Below are positions 1-10,204 of a stretch of DNA of 64,000 nt, one piece after another. This stretch comes from Elgaria multicarinata webbii. Lineage: Eukaryota; Chordata; Lepidosauria; Squamata; Anguidae. The notes under the pieces are model-generated. The model had not been told where the DNA came from, ran no database searches, and saw nothing but the letters and a program-made list of their open reading frames with translations. The stretch is taken from positions 1,624,501 to 1,688,500 of the forward strand of contig NC_086188.1 of NCBI RefSeq assembly GCF_023053635.1. Direction: 5' to 3'. Every line of letters begins with the position of its first letter. Position 1 is the first letter of the stretch. A program made the position numbers and the translations under genes.

Positions 1-1225
1 CCTCCGTCTACTGGTGGGCTAAAATATACCAGCCTATTTCATTTCAAAGCCAGGACCATTTCAACTTTTCAGAAGGTGCCAGGGAGGCGTGCAAAAGCCC
101 AGCAAGTTACCCTGGCTGTGAAGCAGGCGGCTAGCATTTATCTTTGCAGTTCCATGTTTTACAACCGCTTCTGCATTCCTGATAGGTTAAAAGAAGAAGG
201 AGCTTGTTTGCCAACCCTCAATAATAATAGTGCTCTGAACATGTGCCGTTTTGCACTTCAGACTCGCTTCAATCCTCGTGCACCATCATGCCTACAGGAA
301 TGAGCAGGAGTTTGCCTCGGCTGCCCTCCTCACTTGCTCCTGCCTGGCTGCTCATCCCAGCCACCCCCTGAACTTTGGCGCTGAGGCCCAGCTCAGCTGC
401 CCCACTGTGGGCAGAGGGCCCTTCCTTCTGGGACAATGATGGCTGCCCCTCCCCACCCACCTACTTCAGAATGAAGGCCCGGGGCTCCTTTCCAAGGCCG
501 AGTGGCACAATGGCCTCCGTGCCCTTTCTTGGGGCGTTGAACAGCACCTCTTCCGACCCCTTTAACAGCTTTCTGAGAGCCCAACCATTGAAAGAGATGA
601 AAAAAGGTCTCCGAGATTACAGCAGCCTTGCAAAAATGTCAGTTCAAATCACTAGAAGCAAATGTTATTTTTTATTTTCCGCCCTTCCCACACGTACTTC
701 TGTTACTCCTCCTTGGGGCCTAAAAGGAAACGGCCGACTGTCAGAGGGGAGAAAAGAACCATCTCCTGTCAAACTTTCCCCCCACCCTGACCTGGAGGGG
801 AGCCTGACTTGCTGTTTGCAATTTGCAAGCTCAGCTCATAAACCTGTGCCAATATTATATGACCAAACCTGCTGGCACCATTGGGAGCAATGGGGAATGC
901 CCCCCCCCACCGCCTTCTGCTTCCAGTCCAGGCAGCCTCCTGTGATCAGCACTGCCCCAAACAGCCAGAGGCCCCTGGCAAGCGCTCACCCTCAGCCCCT
1001 CCCCACGCCTCTCCCAGGGCTTTGGCAAGCACATCTGCTGCACGCAAGCAGCCTGCTTTTACCAGGTGCTTCCCAGCCGGGTTTGGCCTTGGCTGCCGAA
1101 GGTGAGTGAGCGTGCTGGCTGGCGTCTCCTTTGCTGAAGAGGGTGGGAGTGCAAACAGGAGTGACCTCTTGCCTGCCTTGCTTCTTAGAGGCAAGCAGGA
1201 GTTAGCTTGAATAGAGGCAAGCGCC
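1..1225. other. No gene seen; downstream of PHETA1
   Basis: No coding region with family similarity was recognised on either strand. The long open frame on the plus strand at 375-1109 has low-complexity composition and no recognisable domain. A minus-strand AATAAA (TTTATT on the plus strand at 671-676) could be a distal polyadenylation signal for PHETA1. That would give a 3' UTR of about 2 kb, but this is inference. Confidence 0.4.
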
Positions 1226-1375
1226 TCCCAAGTAGCCCTAGGCAGCGTACCTAGTTCCCCTTCTCCATAGGATCCTCACAACACCCCCCCTATAAGGTAG
1301 GTTAGAATGAGAGAGTGACCGTGCCAGGGTCACCCAGGGCTAGCTTCTTGGCTCCGTGGCGACTGAAACCCGAGA
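1226..1375 (-). repeat. tRNA-derived SINE remnant, minus strand
   Basis: Read on the minus strand, this stretch contains the body typical of the type A SINE seen elsewhere in the window: a 'GGTGACCCTGG' block, an 'CTAACCTACCTTATAGGG' block and 'GTTGTGAGGATCC'. It is diverged and lacks a clear tail. Family-level naming is not possible without a repeat library. Confidence 0.55.
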
Positions 1376-2671
1376 GGGCCTTTTGTGGAGTCCCGCCCCC
1401 ACAACAAATCCCCAAAGGCCTAAATACCACTCCTGGGGCTTAGTTACTGGCTGTAAGCGCTTCAAGGCACAGTATGCTGGGATTTGTAGCCCAACCCCTT
1501 TTGGTTTTGGCCACACACCCTTTGCCTTTGGCCCCGCCCACCACTGGAACGTGGGCCCCAAGAGCTTCTGGAATTTGGCCCTGGAGATGAAAGAGGTTCT
1601 TTAGACCATCAGAACACTGGAAAGCCTCGCTGCTCTTAATGGCCACCTCCCCAGTGTCCTTGGGGGTGGAGGGCCAAGCCTTTGACTCTTAACCCGCCTC
1701 ACCCCACCCCAACCCGATGAGAACCAATCAAAGGTGAGGCTGAATTAATCTGCTAGGAGGGGCGCGTGATACCCACTGGCTGGCCGTGCCTCTTCTCGGC
1801 TTCCCAGCCACCACATCTCTTCCTGGTGGCTTCGACTTCACTGATAAGGTTGGGCTCTTGTAGACTAGGGTTCCCAACACACAACAGTGGTAGCATCCCA
1901 GGCGGCATCACACAAAGTGACAACTTGGCCTTCCCCGAATCTATCCTGCCATGATTTCAGTACCAAGACGGGCCTTGGGAGAGGGGTGGGGTGTGTGTGT
2001 CTCGATCTTCTCTCAGAGCTTCAGCGGTGGGCTTGGTCAAAATCAATTGGGCGAGGAAGATCTCGACCCCTGCATGAACAAGAGAAACGTGTGTGCGTGC
2101 GTGCGTGCGTGCATGTTCCCCCCCTCACGGTAGACACTGAATGCCACAGCATGTCCAAGTGTTGACCTTGAAGAGTCGAGTGACTGCCAGAAGCCAGCAA
2201 GCAGCTCAACTCAGTTCTGGAAAGATCTACTAAATCGATGAAGAAAGAGGGAGGAACACTGGGCTGCCACCTGGCTGCTTTTTGCCTGGCCTGAGGGGTG
2301 GTGACGGCAACTGTTTTTCAAAGCAGACCCTCATTTTTAATCCACAAAAGCTCCATTGGTATAATTTAAAGCAGGGAGGTGGGGGGCCTCGAAGACCAGT
2401 CTCCTCAAGGACGTGCAGGACCCAAGGGGGAACGAAGAGTTGCCGACGCGATTCTCAAAGGCCGTGGGAAGGTAAGAGCCAGCTCCAGTTGGGGCTTTCC
2501 CCCCAGAACTGTGCAGACCGCTGCCACGACGTGGCGCGTTACTGGTCACAAGAAACAACATTTCCAGCAACTGAGCTTTACTCACAGCAGCCGATGACTG
2601 TTTCTCCGGCCCGGCCCGGCTGTGGCCCAGCTCAGTGTTCCCAAGAGCGCTTCCTCAACCAAAACAGCTAC
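1376..2671 (-). other. PHETA1: Probable PHETA1 3' UTR / flank
   Basis: This is the sequence 3' of the PHETA1 stop codon on the minus strand. A minus-strand ATTAAA (TTTAAT at 2336-2341) lies about 330 bases after the stop and could be a proximal polyadenylation signal. A short GTGC/GTGT simple repeat lies at 2089-2114. No other gene is seen. Confidence 0.4.
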
Positions 2672-3520
2672 TCAGAGATCGCTGTCCTTTGGCCCCTCCA
2701 GCCACGCCCTTCGCAGTTCAAGAATCTCTCGGCCGTACCAGTCGTGGAGTTTGGAAAAACAAGCCGTGCTCGGATATACGGGGCCGTCAAGGCCGGGGCC
2801 TCCGGCGCCACCACCGGAATTGCCCGACAGGGCCCTCCTCCGAGGGGGCAATGGGGGCGGTTTGAGACCCTCTCCGTAGCTGCCACCCCCACAGGTCCTC
2901 GTGCTCCCTGGGTCAGCTTGGGGGCATCCTGCCGGCAGGCTGGCTGACCCCTGGGAATTATTCCACAGCGCACAGCCATTTTCTTTTGCTGGGATGCAAA
3001 CTGGGAGCGTCGGCTTCTCCTGCGGCGGGGCCGGGCCTAAGGCTGCCCGGTCCAAATTTGGCACTGTCTTGTTTTTCCGGTAAAGCGGCCCCTTCCTCTG
3101 GACCCGGTGGTAGCCAGAGAGGTTCCTCTGCATTTCATCCAGCTGTTTCTCTAGTTCCTTCACCACCAGGCGCAGGTAGCCGAAGCTGGCCCGCGAGAGG
3201 GACTTGACCCAGGCCTCCATGGCGGCCTGGCTCTCGGCCGCCAGGATGTAGGTACGGGACTTGGCGCACTCGAACTTGATGGCGAAGGCAAACTCCTCCG
3301 TGGACTCACACAGCTCCACCGTGCAGCCTTCCAAGATGATGGCTCCCACCGGCTCTCGGCTCTCCCGGTCCTCAAAGTAGAAGAGCATGTTCCCCTTCAG
3401 CACGAACCAGCGGCGGTGGTAGGCCGTGTTCCGCTCGCCCTTCTTGTAGAGGAAGCCGGCCTTGTCGGTGGGGGAGTCACAAGTGGCGTAGAAGGCCAAA
3501 CTCCGCTCGTTCAGCTTCAT
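2672..3520 (-). CDS. PHETA1: PHETA1, PH-domain endocytic trafficking adaptor (Ses1 / IPIP27A)
   Basis: This is a complete 282-residue protein in one exon, slightly longer than human PHETA1 (about 250). It opens with MKLNERSLAFYATCD, the conserved start of PHETA1 and PHETA2. A PH domain spans about residues 19-113, with YHRRWFVLKGNMLFYFE in the beta strands and the conserved tryptophan Trp104 in the closing helix. A charged helical segment (119-135) follows, then a proline-rich stretch PPPLPPRRR (221-229). The C-terminal F&H motif is FSKLHDWYG (255-263), with Phe255 and His259 the residues expected to bind the ASH-RhoGAP part of OCRL and INPP5B. The family works on early and recycling endosomes in receptor recycling and endosome-to-Golgi transport. 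The paralogue PHETA2 is similar (see findings); position next to SH2B3 decides for PHETA1. The start is well supported by similarity and by an acceptor 12 bases upstream. Confidence 0.95.
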   Translation of the reverse strand: MKLNERSLAFYATCDSPTDKAGFLYKKGERNTAYHRRWFVLKGNMLFYFEDRESREPVGAIILEGCTVELCESTEEFAFAIKFECAKSRTYILAAESQAAMEAWVKSLSRASFGYLRLVVKELEKQLDEMQRNLSGYHRVQRKGPLYRKNKTVPNLDRAALGPAPPQEKPTLPVCIPAKENGCALWNNSQGSASLPAGCPQADPGSTRTCGGGSYGEGLKPPPLPPRRRALSGNSGGGAGGPGLDGPVYPSTACFSKLHDWYGREILELRRAWLEGPKDSDL

Positions 3521-3547
3521 GGCTGCTCACGCCTTGAAATGAAAATG
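3521..3547 (-). other. PHETA1: PHETA1 splice acceptor and 5' UTR start of the coding exon
   Basis: On the minus strand a long pyrimidine tract (complement of about 3535-3585) ends in TTTCATTTCAAG. The AG is at 3534-3533, so the exon begins at 3532 and the ATG follows after 12 untranslated bases. This fits the human gene, where the coding sequence is in one exon preceded by non-coding exon(s). Confidence 0.75.
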
Positions 3548-3990
3548 GGGAAAGAGACGGAGAATGAGAGAGAGGTGGAAGAAAAAATAGGCAGGGGGCA
3601 CACCAAGGAACCCATCCGGCTGCCATTTTGACCTCCCTCCTACAGAACCCTCCTTTCTGCCTACCCCTCTTCTAGAGCCCCCAAATAGCTGCAGCTACTG
3701 CATTCGATACGCGCTGCCCCTTCTGCACCGCCTGAGAGGCACCCAATTTCCAGACTAAATCTCAGAAAAGTTATCCCCTCGCTTTTCCTCCCCACCCCAA
3801 TACGTTGCTTCCACACACCCCCAAGCAACTTATTGTAAAATAAGAAGCCAAATCGCTCTAGAGCTAAACTGAGCTTGCAAGATCAAAAGGGGAGAAAGCC
3901 ACTGCGTACGTCGGCTCATTGCTACATTTGGCAACTCGTAATTAAGATGACTTTTGTGAGCCTGGGCTTTTGGCATCTCTACCTTAGACC

Positions 3991-4122
3991 ATCCTTCCCC
4001 AACATGGTATCCTCCAGTTGTTTGGGATTATAACTCCCAGGATTCTTGCCCATTGGCCGTGCTAGTTGGGAATGTTGGAAGTTGTAATGCAACACATCTG
4101 GTGGATGCCAAATTGAGGGAAA
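3991..4122. repeat. Palindromic MITE-like element, diverged
   Basis: The arms are inverted copies of one another: the left arm has CTTCCCCAACATGGT...ATAACTCCCAGG and the right arm has GGAAGTTGTAATGCAACACATCTGGTGG. This is the 'ACTACAACTCCCA' family that recurs through the window. The copy is old, with many mismatches between arms. Confidence 0.6.
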
Positions 4123-4800
4123 CTGATCTAAGCTATCCTGCTGCTCTGGTTTAGCACAGGAACTCTTTTTCCAGCAAGCTAAGCAGGAGTAGAATAACAG
4201 AGCAGAGAAGGTTGTAGTAGAATAACATTCCAATCTGGTGTTCACCTTTGAAACCCAACAGTATGCTTTCAGACCACAGGTATGTATATTAGCTGAATAA
4301 ATGCAAATATGAAAATATTTGCCAGGTTATTCTTGCCGTTCCGTACGATGCCCACGACGAAAGGAGAAGAGCAAAGTCTTCGACATATGAAGGAAGCAAG
4401 CGTGTTAATCTCTTCCCTTTGGTTTTCCTAAAGCACAGTTGGAGATGGTTACACGGACCTCACAATTTTGAAATGTTAACGCGTGGGAGTGAGACAAAGC
4501 TGTGCCCATCAAATATATAGGCCATGGGAAGGGTTTGGGCTTTGAGTAGGAGGTCAGGAAGAAATCTGGGGCAGAGCAAATTGATACCTGTGGCAAGGAC
4601 CAGTCGGATGGTTTCCAATCCGGGCTGTTATTTGCACGTGTCGGTTCATGAATCTGTTCCATCCAATTTCCACAATAATCCCTGGGGAGGGAGAAATCTG
4701 CATGAATATTTGCACACCATTTATACACACGTTATCATAAAACACACATTTGATGCGCTTTTTATACCATAAAACACACAGGATGCATTTTATACACGTG

Positions 4801-4840
4801 TACTGGCTGAGGATGATGGGAATTGCAGTCCAACCCAGCT
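4801..4840. repeat. Fragment of palindromic MITE-like family
   Basis: Only one half of the element is present, recognisable from GATGATGGGAATTGCAGTCC. Confidence 0.45.
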
Positions 4841-6477
4841 GCTCCTCTGCTTAGTGCATCCCAACGCAGCACTGAACTCTGTTCCCATAAGCACACTGAC
4901 TCCGGAAGCCAAGTCCCGGACGGTGATTCAGCCTCCCTGCCACGACGAACCTCTTGGCCAGTTCCGACTCCAAGCTGCCGCCCCTGGCCAGCCCCGCCAG
5001 GCAGCTCCACATCAGCATGGAGCGAAGGTGCTGCCAATATGCATGAAAGGATGAAATGCAGCCGGCTCCGGTTCGACAAAACCTACTCAATGCTTATGGG
5101 CCTTGAAATCTGGATCGGAAAAGGGCTCACAGCCTCATCAGCGACTTTATCGTCTGCTTATTATCAGTGGTGTAGTGGAGCCAAGGCCACAGTGCTGGCA
5201 GTTCTGTTGGGCAGTTAAGACCCATGAGCCGTACAAAAGGCCTGCTCCTGGGGGGGATGGAAGCTGCTAGAACTGCTTAGTTGAGATGGATCAATACAGC
5301 TGCCTGAATTTCTGGGCTTTCCTTGGGAGCATGGCTGTCATGATGAGCAGCTGCATGTAAATATTTACCACTATAACGCTGCTTGGCATCGAATTTTGCA
5401 CAAGGCAAAACCAAGTGCATGATGAGAGAATTCTCAGTTGGCAAGCCCTGCCTCGGACCAGTGACGGGCACCTTGCCCCGCGTGACACCCCTCTCAAATC
5501 CTAGAACGGACATGGCTAAATCTGCTAGTTTTCTATGAACGCCAGCACCCCAACGGCATGCATCTTATCAGCTAAGCGTATGCTCCTCCGGCTGTCATAT
5601 TTTTAGCAGCCGTGGGCACTGAGGACAGTGACAGCTTCATGATACAGGAGGGGGGGAAAGCCGGTGACTCCTGTTCACAGGATCATAAAGGGAAACCAAG
5701 AAGCAACTGGCAAGCCAGGCCACTTCCTCTATTCCAACTTTAGCAACTTTGCACATATGAAACAGAAAGAAACGCGGGGATTTGGCCGCACAGAGAGTGG
5801 TTAATCAGGTCAGGCAACTCATCCTGCCCGCCTTGTGCTGAGTAACTCCCCTGGCCAATCTCTTTCCTCTTGTCACTCGTCTTCTGATCTCATTTGTTTT
5901 CAGGGAAAGGTTGCCGATTTCTGGAGGCTCAGCAAGGAGTCTGTTTACCCACTCCATTGTTTTACAGAGGCCTTGTTTGTTTACCGATCCTTGGGAGACA
6001 AAACCTGTGTCTTCTGTGCACTCCCAGAACACGGCATCAAGCTGACACCCTGCCTGCTTAGAGAGACACAAGAGTTCGGGGCCCTTTGAGGTGTCCCCAA
6101 AGAGAACCTCCCGTAGAAAACTGCAAACCTCTGAAGAGTGCCCAGTCTATCGATTAACCTTGGACAGTTCTCAGTCCACGTTCCTGGAAATCTCCAAGGT
6201 TCTTTGTAGGCTTATTCGGGGCTCCCTTGAGAAGCTTACAAAGAATCCCAGGAGTTCCCCAGGAGGGGCCACACCTCAAGAGCTGGGGCACTTGCTGTGC
6301 GTGCAGAAAACCCCGAGTTCAGTCACTGGCATCTCAACTTACGAAGAGCCCAAGTCGAAGGATGGAGAAAGACAGCATTGCGGAGCTTCTGCCAGCCAGA
6401 CCAGGCAATGCAGGGCTAGCCGGGAGCAACGTCTAGAGAGGGGGTGCAACGGAACTGCGGGGGGGGGGAGACCGTCA

Positions 6478-6640
6478 CACCTTAGCACAGCCCATGCTTT
6501 GAATGCAGAAGGTCCCAGCTTCTATCCCCGACATCTCCAATTTAAAAAGGACCTCAAGTGGTGGGAAAGGCCCTTGGAGGAGCCCTGGAGACTTGCTGCC
6601 AGCCACAATAGGCAATACCGGTCTAGATCACCGTGATGGC
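6478..6640 (+). repeat. tRNA-derived SINE, type B
   Basis: The head resembles a tRNA gene: 'AGCACAGCCCATGCTTTGAA' followed by TGCAGAAGGTCCCAG and a degenerate B box (CTTCTATCCC). The body has GGGAAAGGCC...CCTGGAGACTTGCTGCCAG. Other copies of the family lie at 35848-36020, 44594-44745, 44934-45002 and 55080-55180. Confidence 0.6.
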
Positions 6641-6764
6641 TGAATTCCTGTCTGGATGATATGTCTTGCCGGTCACGTTCCATCTGTAGGTGGGGCCAAA
6701 GGCAAAGTGGGTGTGGCAAAAGGCAGATATTGGAGGATCCATTCACAGAGCACAGAATTGCTCT

Positions 6765-6825
6765 GTTAAGGCGCAATCCTATGTATGCTTAGACACACGC
6801 GAAGGACTGCACCCTTAATAAATAT
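6765..6825. repeat. End fragment of a second palindromic MITE-like family
   Basis: It carries GGCGCAATCCTATGTATGCT, the terminal sequence shared with the elements at 8930-9046, 13738-13858 and 43258-43350. Only the ends are visible here. Confidence 0.4.
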
Positions 6826-6972
6826 AAACGTTCATAAATATTGTACAAAATCTCTATTATGTCCTCCTTCCTCCCCCCACCTTCCCTGGGTTTTTATTGC
6901 TCAAAGCTAAAAAGCCCCCAACACTTCAGTTTTTCCTAGCAGGAAACTCTTTCATTTGGTCCACTTAGTCAT

Positions 6973-7072
6973 ATAGAATCATAGAATCATAGATTTGGAA
7001 GGGGCCTCTAAGGCCATCGAGTCCAACCCCCGCTCAGTGCAGGAATCCACCTTAAAGCATCCCTGACAGGTA
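6973..7072 (-). repeat. CR1 LINE 3' end
   Basis: It begins with tandem AATCATAG copies and continues GGAAGGGGCCTCTAAGGCC and GAGTCCAACCCC. This is the reverse complement of the 3' end of CR1 retroposons, which finish in 8-base ATTCTATG repeats. Only the last 100 bases are present, as expected for 5'-truncated CR1. Confidence 0.75.
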
Positions 7073-7226
7073 TGCTTTACTTGACATGTCTCCAACGCAC
7101 CTCACCGTGCGGCTCGAAATTCTGAACTGCAACACACGATCAACCAAACCAACTCCAGCTCCGATACGTAACACACATACAAAATCTCTCTCTCGCTCTC
7201 CATTCATGTATGTGACCATTGATCTC

Positions 7227-7370
7227 TATATACCAGCCTTCCTCAACCTGGGGCGCTCCAGATGTGTTGGACTACAACTCCCAGAATGCCCCAGCCAGCT
7301 GGCTGGGGCATTCTGGGAGATGCAGTCCAACATATCTGGAGCGCCCCAGGTTGAGGAAGGCTGGTATATA
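7227..7370. repeat. Near-perfect hairpin MITE-like element
   Basis: The two arms of about 72 bases are reverse complements with only a few mismatches and meet at CCAGCCAG|CTGGCTGG (centre 7298/7299). The outer ends read TATATACCAGCC and GGCTGGTATATA. It belongs to the 'GGACTACAACTCCCA' family. Near-identity of the arms suggests this is the youngest copy in the window. It has no coding capacity. Confidence 0.8.
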
Positions 7371-7479
7371 CCTGTAAGTATATGGCATAGGCATGCATAT
7401 GACGTGGATACGTTATTCATGTGTGTTTGAATACGGATCCACACACGTCTGGAGCTCTGTTATTGGTCCCACCTCCAAG

Positions 7480-7880
7480 GGTCTTTCCAGACGAGGCTTT
7501 TATCATACCACCACCCTGATTTGTTCCGGGGGGTCCAGGCGGGCGTCTTACACTCATCACCCACTCGTGTTTTCCCACCGCTTCTTCCATCGTTTTTCTT
7601 ACGTCAAGAAAAGACGGAAGAGCTGCCCAAACCTTCTCAGTGGGAATGCAAAGAGCCCTCTGTCTCAAAGCACTCCCAGAGAGGAGAGGTTGGTGTCGAC
7701 CCCAGACGGGGCCTTCTGGGTAGCAGCACCCCGACTGTGGGACCCCCACTCGAGGGTGACAATGTTAGGCTGGCTCTGGCTGGTAAAACCAGAACAAAAC
7801 CTTGTGCTGTTCTGCCACTTTAGTGACTGATGCCGCTCTTCGGTTTTGGTAGCTTCCCCTGTTTTCTTGCAATGTACTTA
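7480..7880 (+). repeat. L2/CR1-type LINE ORF2 3' fragment
   Basis: A translated fragment with PDGAFWVAAPRLWDPHSR matches the C-terminal region of L2/CR1-group reverse transcriptase proteins (typically ...FSAAAPRLWNSLP...). It is followed by an AT-rich 3' region. It is a broken, 5'-truncated copy. Confidence 0.55.
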
Positions 7881-8180
7881 TTTGATCGGTTTAGTCTTAG
7901 TAGTTTAAGGGAGAGTTGAAGAAACAACTTTTGTATTTTATTGTTCCCCCCCCTTTTCGTAAATCGCCTCCAGCGCTCCTCGAGGCGAGGGGCGCGTCCA
8001 AAAACACATTAGGTAAACAAAGAAATATACACGCACATGGACGGTCCCTGAATCTATCCAAACATATTCAAGGCGTGCGTGTGCCCACATGGTTGCTTCC
8101 TTGCACGCCCTCAATGGACATGGTGCATTATTAGCAAGAAACACCAGCAGGACAAGGTCTCTGGCCCCCAGGAGCTTACA

Positions 8181-8860
8181 TCCTACAGTGGGGGGTGACC
8201 TCGGGGGACGACAGAGGGCGGGTGAGGGGAGCCAATGCGGGCCCCCCGCCCCGAAGCTTCGCCCCAGAACCTTTTGCCCTCCTCCTCCTCCTCTTCCCCC
8301 AGGGCCGGCGGGGTTTCCTTGACCCTGCGCGGAGAGCGCAGCGACGCGGGTCCCTTACCCATGTGCAGAGTGGGCCCCCCTCTCCCGAGCAGCCTTTCCA
8401 GGACGTGAGCCCCGGCACCTCTCCTTCCTTCCCCGTCGCGCTCTGCCCACTCACCTCGGCGGCGCGCTCTCTTCTGCCGGGCGGCTCTCTTTGTCCGCCG
8501 GGGCTCCGCGCTCTGCCATGGCCGGGCGGCTCCTCCCTCCTTCTCCTTCTCCTCCTCCTCCTCCTCCCCTCGTCCTCTCCTCCTCCTCTTTTCCCAGGGC
8601 TGGGAAGCCGGAGAAAGGGAGCGAAGCCGCCGGCGCTCGGGCCACCTCTGCCCTTCCGCTTCCCCTGCGCTCTGCCTCCGTGCGCAAAGCAGGAGGGCGC
8701 TCCGGCCCCACGAGAAGCCCCTGGCTTGGGGAGGGGGCTGGCCCTGGCTGCGACCATTTGACTGCGGCGGGGGGCGGCGGATTGCTCCCCAGGGCTCTGT
8801 CCGGATTTCCGAAGCAGCTGAACGCACACGTCTTTCCCCCTCCTTCCCGAAAGGCCAAGA
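8181..8860 (-). promoter_or_regulatory. PHETA1: CpG island, probable PHETA1 promoter and non-coding exon 1
   Basis: This is a GC- and CpG-rich block with polypurine/polypyrimidine runs, bordered by ordinary sequence. On the minus strand it contains a consensus donor GAG|GTGAGT (exon end at 8455) and a weaker alternative G|GTAAGG near 8356. Either would join in the same direction to the acceptor at 3533. The distance to the coding exon (about 5 kb) is similar in scale to human PHETA1. The transcription start is not determined. Long open frames across it on both strands are side effects of CpG-rich sequence. Confidence 0.65.
8449..8457 (-). other. PHETA1: Predicted PHETA1 exon 1 splice donor
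   Basis: The minus strand reads GAG|GTGAGT, a full consensus donor inside the CpG island. The exon would be everything upstream of 8455 on the minus strand to an unknown start site. Confidence 0.6.
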
Positions 8861-8929
8861 AGATCCCGACCCCGGTGAAAAATGGGCCAACTTCCTGGGA
8901 GGGAAGGGGTGTTCTGGATATATAGGTAT

Positions 8930-9046
8930 ATTTAAAATGGTCCTACAACTCCCAGCATTCCTCAGCCAGCATAGTTGGCTGGGGAATGCTGGGAGTTGTA
9001 GGACTTTTTTCTCTGTCTCAACATGCATAGGATCGCACCCTTCTCT
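8930..9046. repeat. Palindromic MITE-like element, second family
   Basis: The inverted arms GTCCTACAACTCCCAGCATT and AATGCTGGGAGTTGTAGGAC flank a short loop. The right flank continues CAACATGCATAGGATCGCACCC, the terminal motif of this family. Confidence 0.65.
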
Positions 9047-9182
9047 GGGCCTGAGCTCTCCATGGGCACTGTCCACTGCATCCGATGCATGGAGTGTTGT
9101 TAACCGCCAATGGGCAGATCTATCTACACGTGCAGGAGCCTGGAATGAAAGCTCTGTTTTCCAGAGGAACTGAAATGCAAAA

Positions 9183-9223
9183 AAGGTACAGACAGACAGA
9201 CAGGCCTGCCTGCCTGCCTGCCT
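9183..9223. repeat. Compound simple repeat (ACAG)n(CCTG)n
   Basis: Four to five ACAG units run directly into four CCTG units. Confidence 0.8.
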
Positions 9224-9808
9224 TCCACAGCTGCCATTCACAAAACTGGTCGGGTGAGAACCCAGACAGCCTAGCGATGGTGAGCCAATGAGCAAATCAC
9301 CCTCGTCCTTTTCCAAACTGCAGGGAATGGAGCGGAATCTCTTGCCGCCTTGCGCACTCCATCAGCGTCGTGTTGACATCTGTCTGATATTTCTTTGGTT
9401 CAAGAACGGCCCTTGACAAGAGCATCCTGGGAGGTTGAAATGCCCGTCTGCTGGTTTCTGTAAACGGCCGTCCCTGATGTCAGATTTGGGTCTGTTTATT
9501 CTGTTTGTCCCATGGAGAATGCCGCAGGGCATTGCTGGCAAGTGATGGCATCCATTCCATTGGAAGATGAGCAGGTGCACAGAGCCCAGGTGTTGTGGGT
9601 GGCATCGTTCAGGGCTGTAACAGCGTTGCAAGAGTAGCTGTGGGGAGAGAGTCGGCATTTGGTTCTGGTCCCTGTGCCTGTATCCCCATTGGTGGTGGAC
9701 CACAGCCTTTTCAGGATGGTTGGCCTGCCCATGAGCAAGTACCGGCCTACCTCCCAAGGCCTGTGAGAGAGAAAGAGAGACGCGCACTGGTGGATTTCAT
9801 AAGGGGAC

Positions 9809-9895
9809 GTAACATAGAATCTTAAGTTGGAAGGGGCCCATAAGGCCATCGAGCCCAACCCCCCAACAGATAGCAGAAGAATGCTCCCAAGAGGG
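9809..9895 (-). repeat. CR1 LINE 3' end
   Basis: It contains ATAGAATCTTAAGTTGGAAG and GGCCATCGAGCCCAACCCCC, the reverse complement of the CR1 terminus. It is short and 5'-truncated. Confidence 0.7.
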
Positions 9896-9905
9896 TTAAT
9901 GCAGG

Positions 9906-9968
9906 GATAGGCCCTCCAGATGTTTTGGACTACAACTCTCATCAACCCCAGCCATTTTTAATGGGGGT
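9906..9968. repeat. Half copy of palindromic MITE-like family
   Basis: It carries GGCCCTCCAGATGTTTTGGA and CTACAACTCTCATCA. Only the left arm is present. It abuts the CR1 fragment at its left. Confidence 0.55.
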
Positions 9969-10181
9969 AACTCACCCCTTCCATATATACATACACAGTG
10001 CTCGGTGATCAGCAGGAGTTCACATACCAATGAATGTCAGCGGAGAGAGTGAAATGGTTTGCTTGAGGCCCCAATAGCTTACGGTATCCTGAGAGAAAGG
10101 GTAGCTTGCCGAACAAGAGCACTCTTGTTAGAGGGTGAGGATATACTGCAACTTTTTGTTGCAGGCCCCTCTTCAGAATAG

Positions 10182-10204
10182 AATAGAATAGAATGGAATA
10201 GAGC
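10182..10204. repeat. Short (AATAG)n-like simple repeat
   Basis: There are four to five imperfect AGAATAGAAT units. Confidence 0.6.

Larger units (their letters stand above)
3548..8448 (-). other. PHETA1: PHETA1 5' UTR intron
   Basis: This is the inferred intron between the CpG-island first exon and the coding exon. It holds no other gene that I can support. Several interspersed repeats within it are listed separately (about 3991, 6478, 6973, 7227 and 7480). The rest is unremarkable unique sequence. Confidence 0.55.

Noticed and set aside
375-1109. 244-codon plus-strand open frame
   Set aside because: No domain, low complexity, and no splice or promoter context. Not the CUX2 C-terminus as far as I can recognise.
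8183-9316. 377-codon minus-strand open frame over the PHETA1 CpG island
   Set aside because: It is arginine-, glycine- and glutamate-rich low complexity from CpG and purine-rich DNA, has no domain, and is open in several frames on both strands.
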